This document shows, one piece after another, positions 22,590-36,200 of a stretch of 64,000 nt of DNA (positions within the stretch are counted from its first letter, which is position 1; each line of letters starts with the position of its first letter). The notes under the pieces are model-generated. The model saw only the letters and a list, made by a program, of their open reading frames with translations, did not search any database and was not told where the DNA came from. The stretch is from Ophiodon elongatus. Taxonomy: Eukaryota > Chordata > Actinopteri > Perciformes > Hexagrammidae. The stretch is from positions 1,224,001 to 1,288,000 of the forward strand of contig JACSYO010000389.1 in assembly GCA_016806645.1 (NCBI GenBank), written 5' to 3'. A program made the translations under genes and the position numbers.

Positions 22590-23880
22590 ATAATGTATGT
22601 CAAGTCTACTGTGAGAAGCCATGTCTGCTTTAGATTTGTTCACGGCGCACCATGCAGCTCCAGCCAGGGGTGAATATAGGTCCATATATATGAGGCGGTT
22701 TTAAAGGAGGCCACACACACACAGTCAAAATATGTAAGGTGCTGCCATTTAACAATGTTTTTGCTGTGCCTCTTTTTCCTACCTAGGCAAATATTTACAT
22801 TCCAGTGCTAGTGTATTGTTATTAGGATTGTAGTTCTGTAGTGTACATAATGTTTAGGTCTTATCCTCAACCGTTGGGTCTACTAGCTTGTGGATATTAA
22901 TAGCCCCTCCAAACCAAGCCGTACGTGGTTTTAATCCCCTTTTGTCACCAGACTCTCAGGAAATGTTTAACTATTAAGGTTCTTATTTTGAATTATGTTA
23001 GAAGTTTATGTTGAATGAGGAGTAGGAATGTTCCACCACTTGGGTTTTACAGTGTATGCTCAGGACTGCATATTTGTGCTCAGTTGTTTTGATATGTTTA
23101 ACCCACTTCCTCTGTCCTTATCCAAGTTGAAATGGAGAATTTTTGTTTGAATGCCTGTCTGTATGTGAATAGTTATTCACAAGGCACAGTTACTGTGTAA
23201 TGCTGCATTCATTTTCTTGACAAGTTGGAATTTTATTCAGTATTAACAGTTACAATGCAATGTTTTGAAAAAATAAAACACATTGGAACTTTAAAATTTA
23301 TTGTTGAATTTCTTTCCTTCTATACAATTTTCTTGAAACAATGCATTAAATCTCAAAATTAAATAGTATTATGAATTTGATTAAAAGTAAAGACATTACT
23401 TAAAGTAATGCTCTTAAGTAACAATAAATAATGTTATATTAGTGATTTGTTTAAATATGCTTACTTATGTTGAACTTAAAATAGTTATTTCATTAAACTT
23501 AAGACTAAAGAAATAATTCAAGTGAAGTGAAGATTACTAATGTGGACTTAAATATGTCAACTGCATCAATTTAAGGTTCTATGTTAACACAACTTGACCC
23601 GTTTAGTTCTTCCATGTGTAAAAACTTAAATGGTTTGAGGCAACGGGTTTCTACACAATTTTCTAGTTAAGTCAACTAGTTCGGACTAAGAGTGTAGCTT
23701 CACAGCTGCACCACTCAGAGTTGAGTCATCAGCTCAGATGCATGACTGTGATGGATGTCCTGTGTCCCCACGTGAGGGATGAGAGCTGCGTCGCGTTAGT
23801 CAGCAGTTCTCAACGTGGTAGGAGATGAAATAGTCAATCTGCCCTTTTAAACGAGGCGATTATGCTGACGATCTGCATGT
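22590..23880. other. Intergenic, no gene
   Basis: AT-rich. AATAAA occurs near 23273. The strings of 'taaaactt', 'aagtaa' and 'cttaag' at 23330-23690 look like an old repeat, but I cannot name it. Confidence 0.4.
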
Positions 23881-23886
23881 TGGCCT

Positions 23887-23892
23887 GGATTA
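23887..23892 (+). promoter_or_regulatory. guca1c: CRX/OTX-type site upstream of guca1c
   Basis: GGATTA, the core bound by photoreceptor CRX/OTX homeodomain proteins, lies about 250 bp before the ATG. A TATA-like ctacaaaagg lies at 23961-23970. This fits a photoreceptor gene, but a single six-base match is weak evidence. Confidence 0.4.
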
Positions 23893-24138
23893 CAGACGGT
23901 GATTAAATCCAAGGTGGACCCAGAGGGGAGCGCACCGCGTCATCCCCCAAACACGGACGGCTACAAAAGGCCCCCGCCGGCTGCCACTCTCACCCTGAGT
24001 CCCTCTGTTGTGTGACTGTGAAGAGGGATAACCTCCGCTTCACAGTAGACCAATTGGGCTGAGCGGTCTGTGCACCAGCTGCCAAAAAAAACCCCAAAAC
24101 ATCCAGCTGTTTCTCTCAGGTGTCAGGGGGAAAACAAA

Positions 24139-26823
24139 ATGGGTAACTCAACAGGAAGCACCGTGGACGACCTGCAGGCGGTGGAGATGCACCTGTGGTA
24201 CAAGAAGTTCATGACTGAGTGCCCCTCGGGTCAGCTCACCCTGCACGAGTTCAAGCAGTTCTTCGGGCTGCGCGGGTTGGACCCGGAGGCCAACGCCTAC
24301 ATAGAGCAGATGTTCCGCACCTTTGACATGAACAAGGTATGATGCTGCGATATTTTTATTTTTTTTTATTCAGGGGGGTTTATACTTCGAGAGATGAACT
24401 TTTAAAAAGCTGGCAAGACGCGATGGTTCTTGTGGGATTTCTCTTTGAGCCTTGTTTTGCAATTTCTTTTTATTCAACTTTAAAAGAGAGAAAGTCAATC
24501 ATGACAAACACAATCAGCACCGTATGCATGTAAATACCTTTTTCACCGAGAAGAAGAAGAAAAACTTACATTTTTACTTCTCAAATTGTTTTCTTTACAT
24601 TCTTATTAATTAATATTGTAAATCAGGTCAATCTATATACCTCCAACAGCAGGTTACAATGTTTTTACATGTTTAAAAGGTAAGAAAAGCAATGAGGGAT
24701 TCTGTTACCTTGACAGTTTTTCCTTGAAAGTATTTAATCTTCAAATTGTTTACTTCCCCTCCAAAAAAACTAAAGCAGAGAAAGTGTCACGTAATTAATT
24801 TGAGATGCTTACTCAGTACTTTTCTATACGGTGATAAAGTGTTCTTGTGTTTACAGAAAGAATATTACATTTGATAAAGTGTTTGGAATATATAATTTGT
24901 AAATTGTTGGATTTTCAAATATTGTTTTAAAATGAATAATTCAGTCTGTTAAATAGTGGAGGACGTATGTAGTGCCAAGACCCCAACGTGATCCAGTCAA
25001 ATTAAATCCTCACATTGTTTGTTAAATCCAAAATGATATGATACAAAACAAAAAAGCATCAAAACCTCACTATTTGAGGTGCTGACTGGAACCAGCAAAA
25101 TGTAAGGCCTTTTTGCCTGAAAAACTTAAAAGGGGACATATCATGATAAACTAAACCCTTGTACACATGTATTTGGGTATCTGGAGTCCCTATGACCCAC
25201 AAACGATGATAGAAAGACGACCTGGTGAGTATTGTTGGCGGCCTAGGTCAGAAAACATGTGATGTAACAAGCCATTCAGATTTGGCTCCCCTTCCGGCTC
25301 ATTTGCATATATCAGAGCAGACTTGGCTTTTTCGGGAGGGGACCCTAAAGAGACGGACTCTAAAAACTGAGCGTTTCAGACATGACAGTTTGAGAAAAAT
25401 AATGTTTTTTTGAACAATAAAGCATGTACACATGTTTTACGAGAAACCTAAAAAAACAAAAATGAACCTAAAAATGAGCATGACATGTCCACTTTAAATA
25501 ATTACAATGTGGCAAATGAATTGACCGACTAATCTATTAATCAGCCAATTGTTTTGAGCTCTAAAACAGATAAAAACACTCAAGATCTGTTTGTTAGGAC
25601 TCGACCTAAAGTTAGGTCAAGAGCAGGAAAGTTCCTAAAACTTATAAAAAACTTATTATAAAAAGATATATCAGCATCCTTCATGTTCACACAAAGCAGT
25701 GACCTCCCAGCAACAAGACCTTCAGATCCGATTAATTAAGTGTCTCTGAACTGGCGACAGGGTCATTGCAGGATGTGTCTGTCTAAGAAGCTATATTTGG
25801 TCCCCCCCCCTCCTTCGGCTCTCAAAGGGCAGCAGCAATCTCTCTGCATGATATAAACTGAGAGATTATCTGTGAGACAACTGCTTTGATGCCAAGATTG
25901 TTGTTCAGACAGCCCCTGGAGATAATCCTCCATCGGGACATGCTTTATTACACACAGATAGCTTTGGGGGGGTGGGGGGTTGGGGGGTCTCTTTCAACTG
26001 AGGGACTGATTTATCCCTTTGAACGGGGCTGAAAATGGTTTAATAACAAGCAGACGGTCATGCATGATCTAGTTTATTGATGTGTCATCTGCCCGCTTGT
26101 TGCTGCAGGACGGCTACATAGACTTCATGGAGTACGTGGCGGCCCTCAGCCTGGTGATGCGCGGAAAGATGGAGCACAAGCTGCGCTGGTACTTCAAACT
26201 TTATGACGTGGACGGCAACGGCTGCATCGACCGACACGAGCTCCTCAACATCATTAAGGTGCAGTAATGCCGTGCGCGTGCGCGACACATGGATTTCACA
26301 GCGAGTCCTGCGGCCTCAACACAGGCAAATTGATTTTCTTTTTTTTATTCTTCTTATTTTGTATTCTTGTTCTCGCAGGCCATCCGCGCAATCAATGGGA
26401 ATGAAAGTCAGGAAACATCCGCTGAGGATTTCACTAACCGGGTGTTTGACAGGATTGATATAAACGGAGATGGTGAGTGTGTTCCGGCACCATACAGTTA
26501 GATTTAGGAGGAAATCAATCATAGGGGTGGGGGACATAGTTTAGATATGTATCACCTCCAGTGCAGGAAACACACTCAATCACAATGCATGTGCTGTTAA
26601 ACACAATAATAATCAACTTTTGCACATGTGCGACATACTGTCTATATTTAATGTCTTTAAATGCCCCCCCACCCCCCTCCACCCCCCTCCGACAGGTGAG
26701 CTCTCCTTGGATGAGTTCGTGGCCGGCGCCCGCAGTGATGAAGATTTCATGGAGGTGATGATAAAAAGTCTGGACCTCACGCACATCGTGACGATGATCC
26801 ACAACAGGAGGCACAGCGTTTAG
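24139..26823 (+). CDS. guca1c: Guanylate-cyclase-activating protein, GCAP3-like
   Basis: GCAPs are Ca2+ sensors of photoreceptors that switch on retinal guanylate cyclase when Ca2+ falls after light. Exons 24139-24336, 26109-26258, 26379-26472 and 26696-26823 join in frame to 189 residues. MGN at the N-terminus is an N-myristoylation signal. EF-hand 1 is non-functional: CPSG (28-31) stands where the Ca2+ loop should be, as in all GCAPs. Functional loops are EF2 at 63-74 (DMNKDGYIDFME), EF3 at 99-110 (DVDGNGCIDRHE) and EF4 at 143-154 (DINGDGELSLDE). FMTECPSGQLTLHEFKQFFG and KLRWYFKLYDVDGNGCID are family hallmarks. The four-exon layout is the usual GCAP one. The C-terminus is short (…NRRHSV), fitting fish GCAP3 better than GCAP1 or GCAP2. 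The paralogue call is less certain than the family. Confidence 0.93.
24337..26108 (+). other. guca1c intron 1
   Basis: 1.77 kb. It contains a MITE-like element (about 25126-25498), a TAATCG-family remnant (25505-25560) and poly-C/poly-G tracts at 25803-25811 and 25966-25987. No coding signal. Confidence 0.6.
25126..25498. mobile_element. MITE-like element with inverted ends
   Basis: Begins aaaaggggacatatcatgat and ends catgacatgtccacttta; the two ends are imperfect inverted repeats of about 17 bp. It includes 'ctcatttgcatat' and 'aataaagcatgtacacatgt'. I know this arrangement from a repeat common in teleost introns. It has no coding capacity. Confidence 0.55.
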
Positions 26824-27380
26824 GGTGTGCACACCCAGTCGCACTACCTCCTCCCCCATCCCCGGGTCAACCCGAGGGCCTCAGTGCATGGCCTCTGGTG
26901 CAGAGGGTCGTTTATATATAGACTGAGATTTCTATTAAGATCGAATAATATAATTCCAGCGGGCTGCAGACACTGACATGTCCCATGTCGTATCTCTAAA
27001 ACAGTGACACACACACTCACACACACACGTGCACTTTAAATGCAGTCAACCTTTGCAAACTGGTCTTGTTCATCGATGCTGAGCTCTTCCCAGGCCGAGG
27101 GACGATCCCTCATCTGTCCCCCGCGGATATAAAAGAGGGAGATAATGGAGCAGAGGGGCAATTATATGCACTCAATGCTCTCCAAACTTTTTTTTTTCAG
27201 CGTCTGAGCCCTTCTGCATCAAAATACTTCTAAAAATATACATATATTTTTCCCTGTTCTTGCCTCTGAAGTGCTTCACATCTTTATGCTCATTTGATTA
27301 AGTCAAAAAGCTGTAAAATACAGGAACAGGTTTTAGTAGTGTGCAGACTCTCAAATGTTTAAGCTTTTTTTTAAGCTTAA

Positions 27381-27386
27381 AATAAA
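27381..27386 (+). terminator. guca1c: Candidate poly(A) signal of guca1c
   Basis: AATAAA 558 bp after the stop, just after a small palindrome (aagcttttttttaagctt). No earlier AATAAA was noted in the 3' region. Confidence 0.5.
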
Positions 27387-28620
27387 GTTGAAAGAGAAAG
27401 CGTGTGGTTTTGTGTTACATTGACTGAATGTTTTGCTGCTCTAAATACAGATTTAGATTACTTTTGTTATGTTTGTCAACTGGTGCCTTGAATTAAATGT
27501 ACTGGATATAAAGTGTGTGTAACCTAGGTTAATATAATCTTAAACAAATGAATATTGCACATGCCAAGCATTTATAAGCCGTATATGAACATTGAATAAA
27601 TGGTTTACATCGCACTCTTTAAGTAGTTGTCAGAGCTTTAAGAACAGAAAGTGTTTAAATATGTAGTATTTGACAACAATTAGCTTCTCCTATGAAGTGG
27701 TATTTCATATTATTACAACTGTTTTTTACTCTATTATTCATTATGTTTATACACCAGCCTCCACTTGTGGCTGCCCACAGGAGTTATAGTTGTTGACGTA
27801 TAAATTAATGAACACTTATCTCTGCTTACAACTATTATAGTGTGTTATAAGCCATTTATCAAATGTTTATTTATTTCCTTCTAATGCTAAATAGTGGGAG
27901 TTAAAGTGTTAACATGAGCACAGCATGTTACATATTAGTGGTAACTAGATTAGCATGATAGGAAAGCTGAAAAATATCTGCAACACAAAATTCTTTCATT
28001 TTATTAGTATTTCCTCTTTGCTTTTTTTTTGCTAATTAATGATCATTTTAAAAAGCACTTACGAGCAAAAGGAAGAAAATAAATAACATTGGATAAACTG
28101 GTCACAACTGGTAGACGCAGCAAATTACAAAGTGTCACATGTTGAGAATGGTTTCTTTTTTAAGGATTCTTTAGTCCAAAAGGTTGCAACACTGGTCTAG
28201 TTTAGGTATAAAGGCTATGGTAAAAGGAGGACGGGTAAATCGGACACAATGAATCTTCATAAAAGCTTGTTCATTGTCTCCATTACAGTATCAGTATCCT
28301 ATGACTTCAGTATCCAACCTCATACAGCAAAGTAAACAAAGGTGGCACATCACGGAAACAAAATCCTCCCTTTGAGCAAGGACGATGAGTCATGGTGCCA
28401 CGTCGTTCTATGTCAGATAAAAAATGCTAAACCTGCATTGTATTCACCTTTTTCTCCGAATATTTTCAGCAGGATGACCTACGTATATTATAAACCTCTT
28501 TATACCTTGTGTTAAAAGAGAAAAACTCTGGATGTTTCCTTTAAATACGCAACAAACTTAACAGAGGCTTTTAACAAAAAAAAAAGTAAAACAAATATAA
28601 AGTGAAATTGCCAATATGGC
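27387..28620. other. Spacer between guca1c and orc5 (tail to tail)
   Basis: AT-rich, no gene or named repeat. It lies between two convergent transcripts. Confidence 0.5.
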
Positions 28621-28621
28621 A

Positions 28622-28627
28622 TTTATT
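28622..28627 (-). terminator. orc5: Candidate poly(A) signal of orc5
   Basis: Minus-strand AATAAA about 220 bases after the orc5 stop. Confidence 0.45.
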
Positions 28628-28847
28628 TGATACAAATGCAAATATCTAACATGGACAGTCATAAGAGACAAGAAAAAAGAAGCTCTTTCAGTAACCACAA
28701 GGGGGCAGCGACATAATTGGATTAACATTCCTCCACAAAAATCCCAACAATAGTCTGAGCTCTTCATTTTGCTCGTCTTTAAATGTATAAATCCCTCTTT
28801 TGTCTTGCCGCTCACTGCGTGTCGTCTCTCCTTTATTCTCAGCAGTT

Positions 28848-31800
28848 TCACAGGAAGTCATAAAGGTAATTGACAATCTCAAAATTCACCGTCCTGGAAG
28901 ATAAATCACACAAAACACATTCTCTTTGAAGAAAAACATGTAAAAGGTTAATTTACTTGAATAATTCTGCTTTCAGTCTCAGTCTCGTGTAGACACACAC
29001 TCTCACACACCTGGAGATGGCACAGATGAAGTCCATGGAAACGGAACATTTGTACTTTGGGGCATCGAGCTGGTCGTCATGACTGACCTGAGTCAACAGC
29101 TGTAAGGTCACCAGAGAGGAGATCTAAATGGAGAATGGAGGGGAAACATGAAATGACTCTCTGCTCCACTTCTTTCAACACAGCTTCTCCTCACTTTGAT
29201 GCAGAGGCACTAAATGATCGCGATACGGGTCGAGCCTAATTTTCTAAAACCATTTCGTGCTCACGGCCATAAATAGGCATTTGGCCACGGATTCCGAAAC
29301 TCATGACCATATGGGTAGAAAACTCATCTGAGACACTGGTCATTAGGCTTGATTTAACATGAAATAATGTGTTGTTTGCACCTAGAAGTGAGAAAAAAAA
29401 AAACTCATTTAAAATCCTCTGATTATTATAGTGTTCATTTGCTTGTCTGGCACATGGGGGGAAAAAAAGCGTGAAATTAAATCATTTTCTATATTCTGCA
29501 GGAGCCATTTTATAGACCCATGAGACTTCCTACAGATAACGTCGGGAGTCACAATCATGGAGAAAGATTACAAGCACTGCAGCACTAAATAAAGGGCAAA
29601 ATTAAACCACTGCAGAGCTCAGTTTAACGAGAAGCAAGTATACAGGCAGTTAAGGAGGTTAATTCAACTACTATAGTTTTGGGTGGGTACTTTTTTGTCC
29701 TCTATACAGACTGTCCTCATCATGAGGAATCTAAACCGTCACAAACACACAAAGGTAAAAATGTTTGCGGTCTTGAATCCCGGCTTTTCCAAGAAGTTGT
29801 TTGCAAAAGTTAAACGCAACTGAACAAAGTGAGACTTTGATGAAAAGTCAGAGGGATTCACCAAAGTTACTATAGTTCATCCTGAAGGGGTCATGAATGT
29901 CTGTAGCGAATCTAATGACAATCTATCCAACAGTTTCACAAAAAAAAACATGAAGTCAAGTCACCGCCAAAGTCAGTAGGATTCATCTTTTGGGAACAAT
30001 TGATTTCAATTTCAGAGCCAATTCATGCAAAAATGGTTGAGATATTTCAGTCGGGAAAAAAGCGGTGGACCAACAGATCGTCGGACATTTCCATCCCTAT
30101 AGAGCGATGGCACAAGCGATGCAAAGAAAAACTACAAGATGTAAACAAAAGAACCAGTTTGTACAAACAAAAGTGATAAAGTGTCAAACAACGTGACAAA
30201 AAAAAGTTCTGTCAAAGGAATCTGAGGAGCCTCTTCTAGTTTGTATTTTGTGAGTTAACTGTATCTGTGCACTGTTATCTGAATGTTAACTGAAATTTGG
30301 TCAAATTTATGCGAAGTGACTAAATGTGACTGAAGCAGCCGAACGGCCAGCTGACCTGGGAGAAGATGCTGGCAGTGGGGGCGACTCTGTTGTCCACCAC
30401 ACTGTAGAAAATGGCGAGCAGCCGGTCCAGAGGGAACGGCTTCGGCCCCAGGAGATGGTTACTTGTCTGGAAAACACGTTGACAGAATATATTGATATTA
30501 TATTAACAGGTTGAATCTGAAACTTACGATTCAATCCGACCAGTGTTATGTTAAGATCATCACCTTCTCATTTTTCTTCAAGAAGTTTGTTTTTCTTATT
30601 TTACCGTGGTGCTGTTGGGAGGAAACAAGAGGGACGTCAAACTCATTCATTCGCACAAATAAAAACTATTTTATTTGTATGAATCACAAAATACCAATTT
30701 GCCTGAAAGGGCTCCACAATCTGTACAACATACAACATTCTCTACACTTGGATTCAGATAGGAAAAAAACTACAGAAGCGTGGTGTAATATCCTATAAGA
30801 TCAAAATTCCCGCACCTTTAGAAAGAAGCGCTTATCGGTGCGGGCCGGGTTGTAGGACGCCAGGTAGGCAGCAATCAACAGGAACTTGGAGTAATAAGGC
30901 AGTTCAACGTGAGTGTGAGCAGATAAACCTGAGGGGAAATAAAAGCAATGAGTCGGCTGTACTATGTATCTGGAAAACTAAATATACTTTCACACAGTAC
31001 ATCAGATGCTCAGCGCAACCCAAGATGTTTTTGGTGTGATGCATTGATGTGTTGTTAAAACATAATCACAATTTTCACATGAATTCGAGGGTGTCACTGC
31101 ACCCCGTCAGCGTTTTTTCTGTTTAACATCTGCTCTGCAATCGCGCGCTACGTCATTAAGTGTAACAGTGCTCAGTGTGTGTTGGTACCTCTCAAGGCTC
31201 CACTCTCCTTCTCCTCCATTTGCTGCATCTGCTCCCACTGAAGACTGAACGGAGAAAGGAGACGACACAGTGATGGAAAAGGAACCGCGCAGCATCGGTA
31301 ACCACGCTTTTAAAATCAGGTTTGTTCGCCGGAAGGCGGCAAACAGGCAGAATTACTAAGATGAGTCGTTACATCAACTGTGACGCGGTTCATTGTAAAA
31401 AGGACACAGACCTGGACAGTTCTCGCAGGTAAACAGTCTGCATGGCTTTCTTCAAATGAGGCTCCATGTGTCTCCACAGCTTGTGTGTGTCGGTCTCTTT
31501 CACTGAAGACACAAAAACAGAGCAGCGTTGATGTAAAAGCCACATTTATAGCACCTGACTAGTTCAGGTTTTGCTCATGAAGAGAAGAGATGTAATCAGA
31601 AAAACAATGAATCAAATAACAAAGTGTTGATGCGAAAGGGGTCGAGAAGGTCGTCACAGCGGCTGAAGATCCAGATGTTTTTGTCACAGAGGAGGAACGA
31701 AACCACGAGAGCGGTGATTCTTCGACTTGAGCTCCAATGATACGTCCACATTTAGGGATTATGTTTTACCTCCGAAAAACATGCAACTACAACAAAGGGC

Positions 31801-33253
31801 TGCACCAATTTTCAAAGCTTCTATTGAGGGTTTCGAACAAAGCTTTGAATGTAAGCCGTCATATTTCATGACATCATCACCCTAAGAAAAGCATCGATTT
31901 TTTTTTTGTTATTGTGGTTACATGAATGTAATTTATGGTGCCGTTTATAAGTGTACGTGTCCCGCTTTGTGTGCGGCAAGCAGGAGAGCAACTTTGACGA
32001 CGATTTGTCTTCAACAAATATGGATTGAAGCAGAATATTTCGTTCGATAAAAACATGTTGTGAAATTGTGGAAATAATTACCTCCATCTTCTTTTCAATA
32101 CATTTAGACTTTTGTACTTAACAACGATCTGGAGTTATTGGAAAATGTTTGGATCACACGAGTTGGAAACAATGCCACGGAGCCACCACTGGAATCTATT
32201 TCTACAAATAGTTTATCTGCAACTGTGCAGAAATACCGGGTTTAAGCAGAACAAATAGGCATACAAAAAGAGCTGTGTCGCATTTTAATGTTGATTTAGA
32301 ATCCCAATGTCCACATTACGAATCTAGCTTCAAACTATTGGGTGCAGCCCTTAAACAGTCGACGGAGAGACCACTCGAGGAACACAAGAACCATCGCTTG
32401 TCACCATGTATGTGTATGCTTGATGGGTAAATAGGCAAATGTTGCCGATACATTCACCACAGCAACTTTCTATGGTGATAATATCTCCATGTTTACAGCT
32501 TGTTCTGCGTTACCCCCAAATTGGCCAATCAATTAATGCAGCTTTTAAGAAATAAATATGGAAAAGTTCAATAGCTTAAGGGCATCAAGGTGATGGAAAG
32601 ATCTCTTGAAATGAACACAAATAAAAGGGTAATAAGGTCTCTTTAAATATTGATCAGCTGTCAGATGAATGAATACACCTCTTTACCTTTTCCTTCCGCT
32701 AACGGCTCGCAGAACTTTGAAAAGTTGAGGGCAGCCTAGTTGAAAAGAGAAGATAAAGAAATCAATGATGCGAGACTGAAAGAAAATCAAAACAATTAAA
32801 AATCTTCTCTGACTTATGAGTGTGTGTGTGTGTGTGTGTGTGTGTCTCTGACCAGGTGGCGTAGCTCTCTGAGGTCCCGGCAGACAGAGTAAAAGACTCC
32901 CAGCAGGATGTTGATGTAGGACGAGTAAAACTCAGCGGAATATGAAGGATGTCTGTCGTGGGACAAGATCTGCTGCAGCTCACCTTCAAAGACGTGAGCG
33001 GACAGAGACACAAAGCGGATAGATATTATAAAAAGAAATACATCTTCTCACATATCAAGTACAATCGTTCAACCCCCCGCTAAAGTGCTGAATTTATACA
33101 GTGGTGTTTTCATAATGCAATATTCCTCCTTAAGTGTTAGAACAAAGTCACAGGTACAAATCTCACATCTCACACTGCATCCGCCAAGCGTGTGTGTCAT
33201 CATTATGCAGTGTGGAGGGAGTGTATTCATGACACTGGCTGCTGATGTAGTAG

Positions 33254-33284
<31 letters not shown>

Positions 33285-36200
33285 ATTATACCTTTACTGT
33301 AGTCTGGGAAATGGAGCAGAAGGGGCTCGAAACAGCCGGTGTTTGGTCTGAACTTGTCCCAGACGATTTCACTGAGCAGGATGACGGTGACGTTGTCCTC
33401 GACCTGAACAGGACACACAAGTACATAAACATATGCACATAAACATACAACAGCGTTTTTTATACAACAAGTGGATTCAGTGAGAGTAGGTCTCCATGGC
33501 TACAGACATTGCTACCAATTCAATTGATGGGTTTTATATATTATAATTAACTTTCTGTATATTTTTTTTGTGCTCAACGGATAAGTGGAAAAAAAACAAA
33601 TGTTGTTTAAGCATTTAAAATGTGAGGATTTGATCCTTTTTAGCAATATCATTATAAAATCCAGCGCTTCTGCCATCAGTTTCAGTTAATCAGTCATGTC
33701 GACACGTTTTTTTGTGTGCAATTCCTCATGTTACCTTAAAAATAAAAAGATTACCTTAAATAATAATAAAAAAAAAGAATCTGTCATGTAAATCTATTTG
33801 CACAGAGGTCATAATAAAAATAATGATAATAATAATAAAATGACACATTAGAGACACAACAACGCCTCATCATCTTGTCATCCGACACATACGTGTAAAT
33901 CTGCGTCCTTATTATCACTTCAGATTCCTGCGTGGCAGCACTGAGGCGATATGACATTTCCTCTCAACACTCACAATCCACCAGAGAACAACAACTTTCT
34001 TTAACAGGAATAAAAACCCAAATAACCGCATAAGTCTTTGTCTTCTTGTTGTCTTTAATTAAAATGCTGTGAGTGGTCGCCGGGCCTTCCTGCCTAACAG
34101 CATTATGGAGGAGCACCAGACACTCAGCTCAAGGCCGTTCATTATAAAAGAAGGTTCCTCTTCATCGTCCACGCTGTGCAACAACAATAAAGTGGCTGAC
34201 TTGAGAGAAAACTCGCTGCACTTTTCTCACCAATTCCTGAAGACGCAGGAGAGCGGGGAGGAGGTTGGCGTCGGTGTCCCTCAGAAGCTCGGCTTTTTCC
34301 ATCACCTGAAAAATATACGTGTACATTTGAGCTGATTTCGCGACATCCATATTCAATGAACTACAGGTTGTGAATGCCGGTGAATCGCAGCAAATTACTG
34401 TTTTACATGATGTGAGCTCACTTTCACATATAATAAAACAATGAAGACAAAAGACTAGATTAAACCTCCTGTGCTGGCTGAAAATCACCCTAATTCTCTC
34501 AAGTCCAACACATCTGGAGCTTTGTTGAGCATCCATCTGTTATCACTACTAATCTTATTATCATGCAAACATTTAAGTGACACATCCAAAGAATAAATGA
34601 TTTGACGTGCCACGGATTACAGTATTTTTGTCCGGGGCGTAAAAAAAGTGCACGGCACTCACAATGTATCGCGTCTGCTTGGCAGGAGACTCGGAGCACT
34701 GCTGTCTGTAGACGCGCACGAAGTCAGACAGGGAGGGACTGCGGGGGAGCAGCGAGGCGGCGTCGCAGCCAAAGAAGGACAGCAGGACTTGTTCATACAG
34801 AAACGCAACAGAAACACATTCGACGCAGCTGACTGTGGCGTGAGGCAGCTGCAGAGAGGAGGAGGAAGAGGAGGGAGGAAGAAAAGACAATCAGTTTCAT
34901 ATCTGTGGAGTTAAATGCACATATTCACATCGTGTTGGTTCTCTCCTTTGATTTTGTTGCAACTATTTTGATATTCAATTAATCATTTCAGCTATTTTTT
35001 TAACCCACCTCCCCCAAAAAAGCCAGAATCTTTGAAACTGAATATCTCAAGGTTTTGGACTGTTGATTGGTCAAAAGAAGCAGTTTGAAGACCTCCCTTT
35101 GACATCTGGGAAATTGTGAGGAGCTACTAATTTTTACATTTTAAAAGACTGAAGAAAATAATCTGCAGATTAGTCGATAATGAAACAGTTCGTAGTTGAT
35201 TACTTTATTGTCCATATTGTGAAAACTGTCCTAGATTTCATCCCAAAGCATTAAACAATACTTGAAAATTGATGATTCATGACAGTTGATGAGGACACCT
35301 GCCGGTTTGAAAAGATATAAAGAGGCGATGAATTCAGCTTAAAGTAGTCAGTGAGTCAAACTCTGTCATGTGAAGCAGAAACTGACACAAGCCTGATTAA
35401 CAGTTTGTCCCCTAACAAACTTTTGTTGCCTGTCTGCAGTGTAGAGGGGAGAAAACAGTGCAAAACAACAATTTGACAAACACATTTAGACCCCCGAAAC
35501 CGTATATATGCACAAACAAGCACCATTCAGCCCCTGAGTTCCCTGAACTTAAATATACCGCTCACCTCAAGTTCCTTCAGCAAAACATGCATCAAGTGAC
35601 TCTTCCCTGAAGACCGATGACCATAGATGAAGATTGAGGGGTAGCTGTACTGGTGTGGCTGAAAGAACAAGATTCAGTACATTTGTACTCAATAGAACGT
35701 CACAGTTCACTCTCATACAAAGAACATCAAAAATGTAAATCTAAATATGTATTTGTCAACAAATGGACAGATGTGTCTGACTGAAAGTACACGAGTTATT
35801 GTTCTGTATTGTTGATTCACAAGACTGATCATAAAGAAATATAATTTCAGCAAGCTGAAACAAATGTCAGAAATATTGTAAATGTGAAGTGTTTTGCTGT
35901 TCTACATTGTGTCGTTTGTGTATTCCTGTTTTCAAAGTGTGTGTTTGTCATCTTTTGTAAATATGTTTGAGTACTACAACCTCTGTAAATTCCTTTAACA
36001 TCTTACAACTCACATGTTTAGCCTGAAACCTTGAATCTTTTAAAGTGTGTTATATTTGATATCAATGTAATCTTTATTACATTGATATCAAATATCAATT
36101 TGTTTTATTGTACTTCAATTTGCATTTCTCTGAACATTTTTGAAAACACCTTGATGAAAAGCACTTTGAGCTGCAGTGTGTGTATGAAAGGTGCTTTTTT

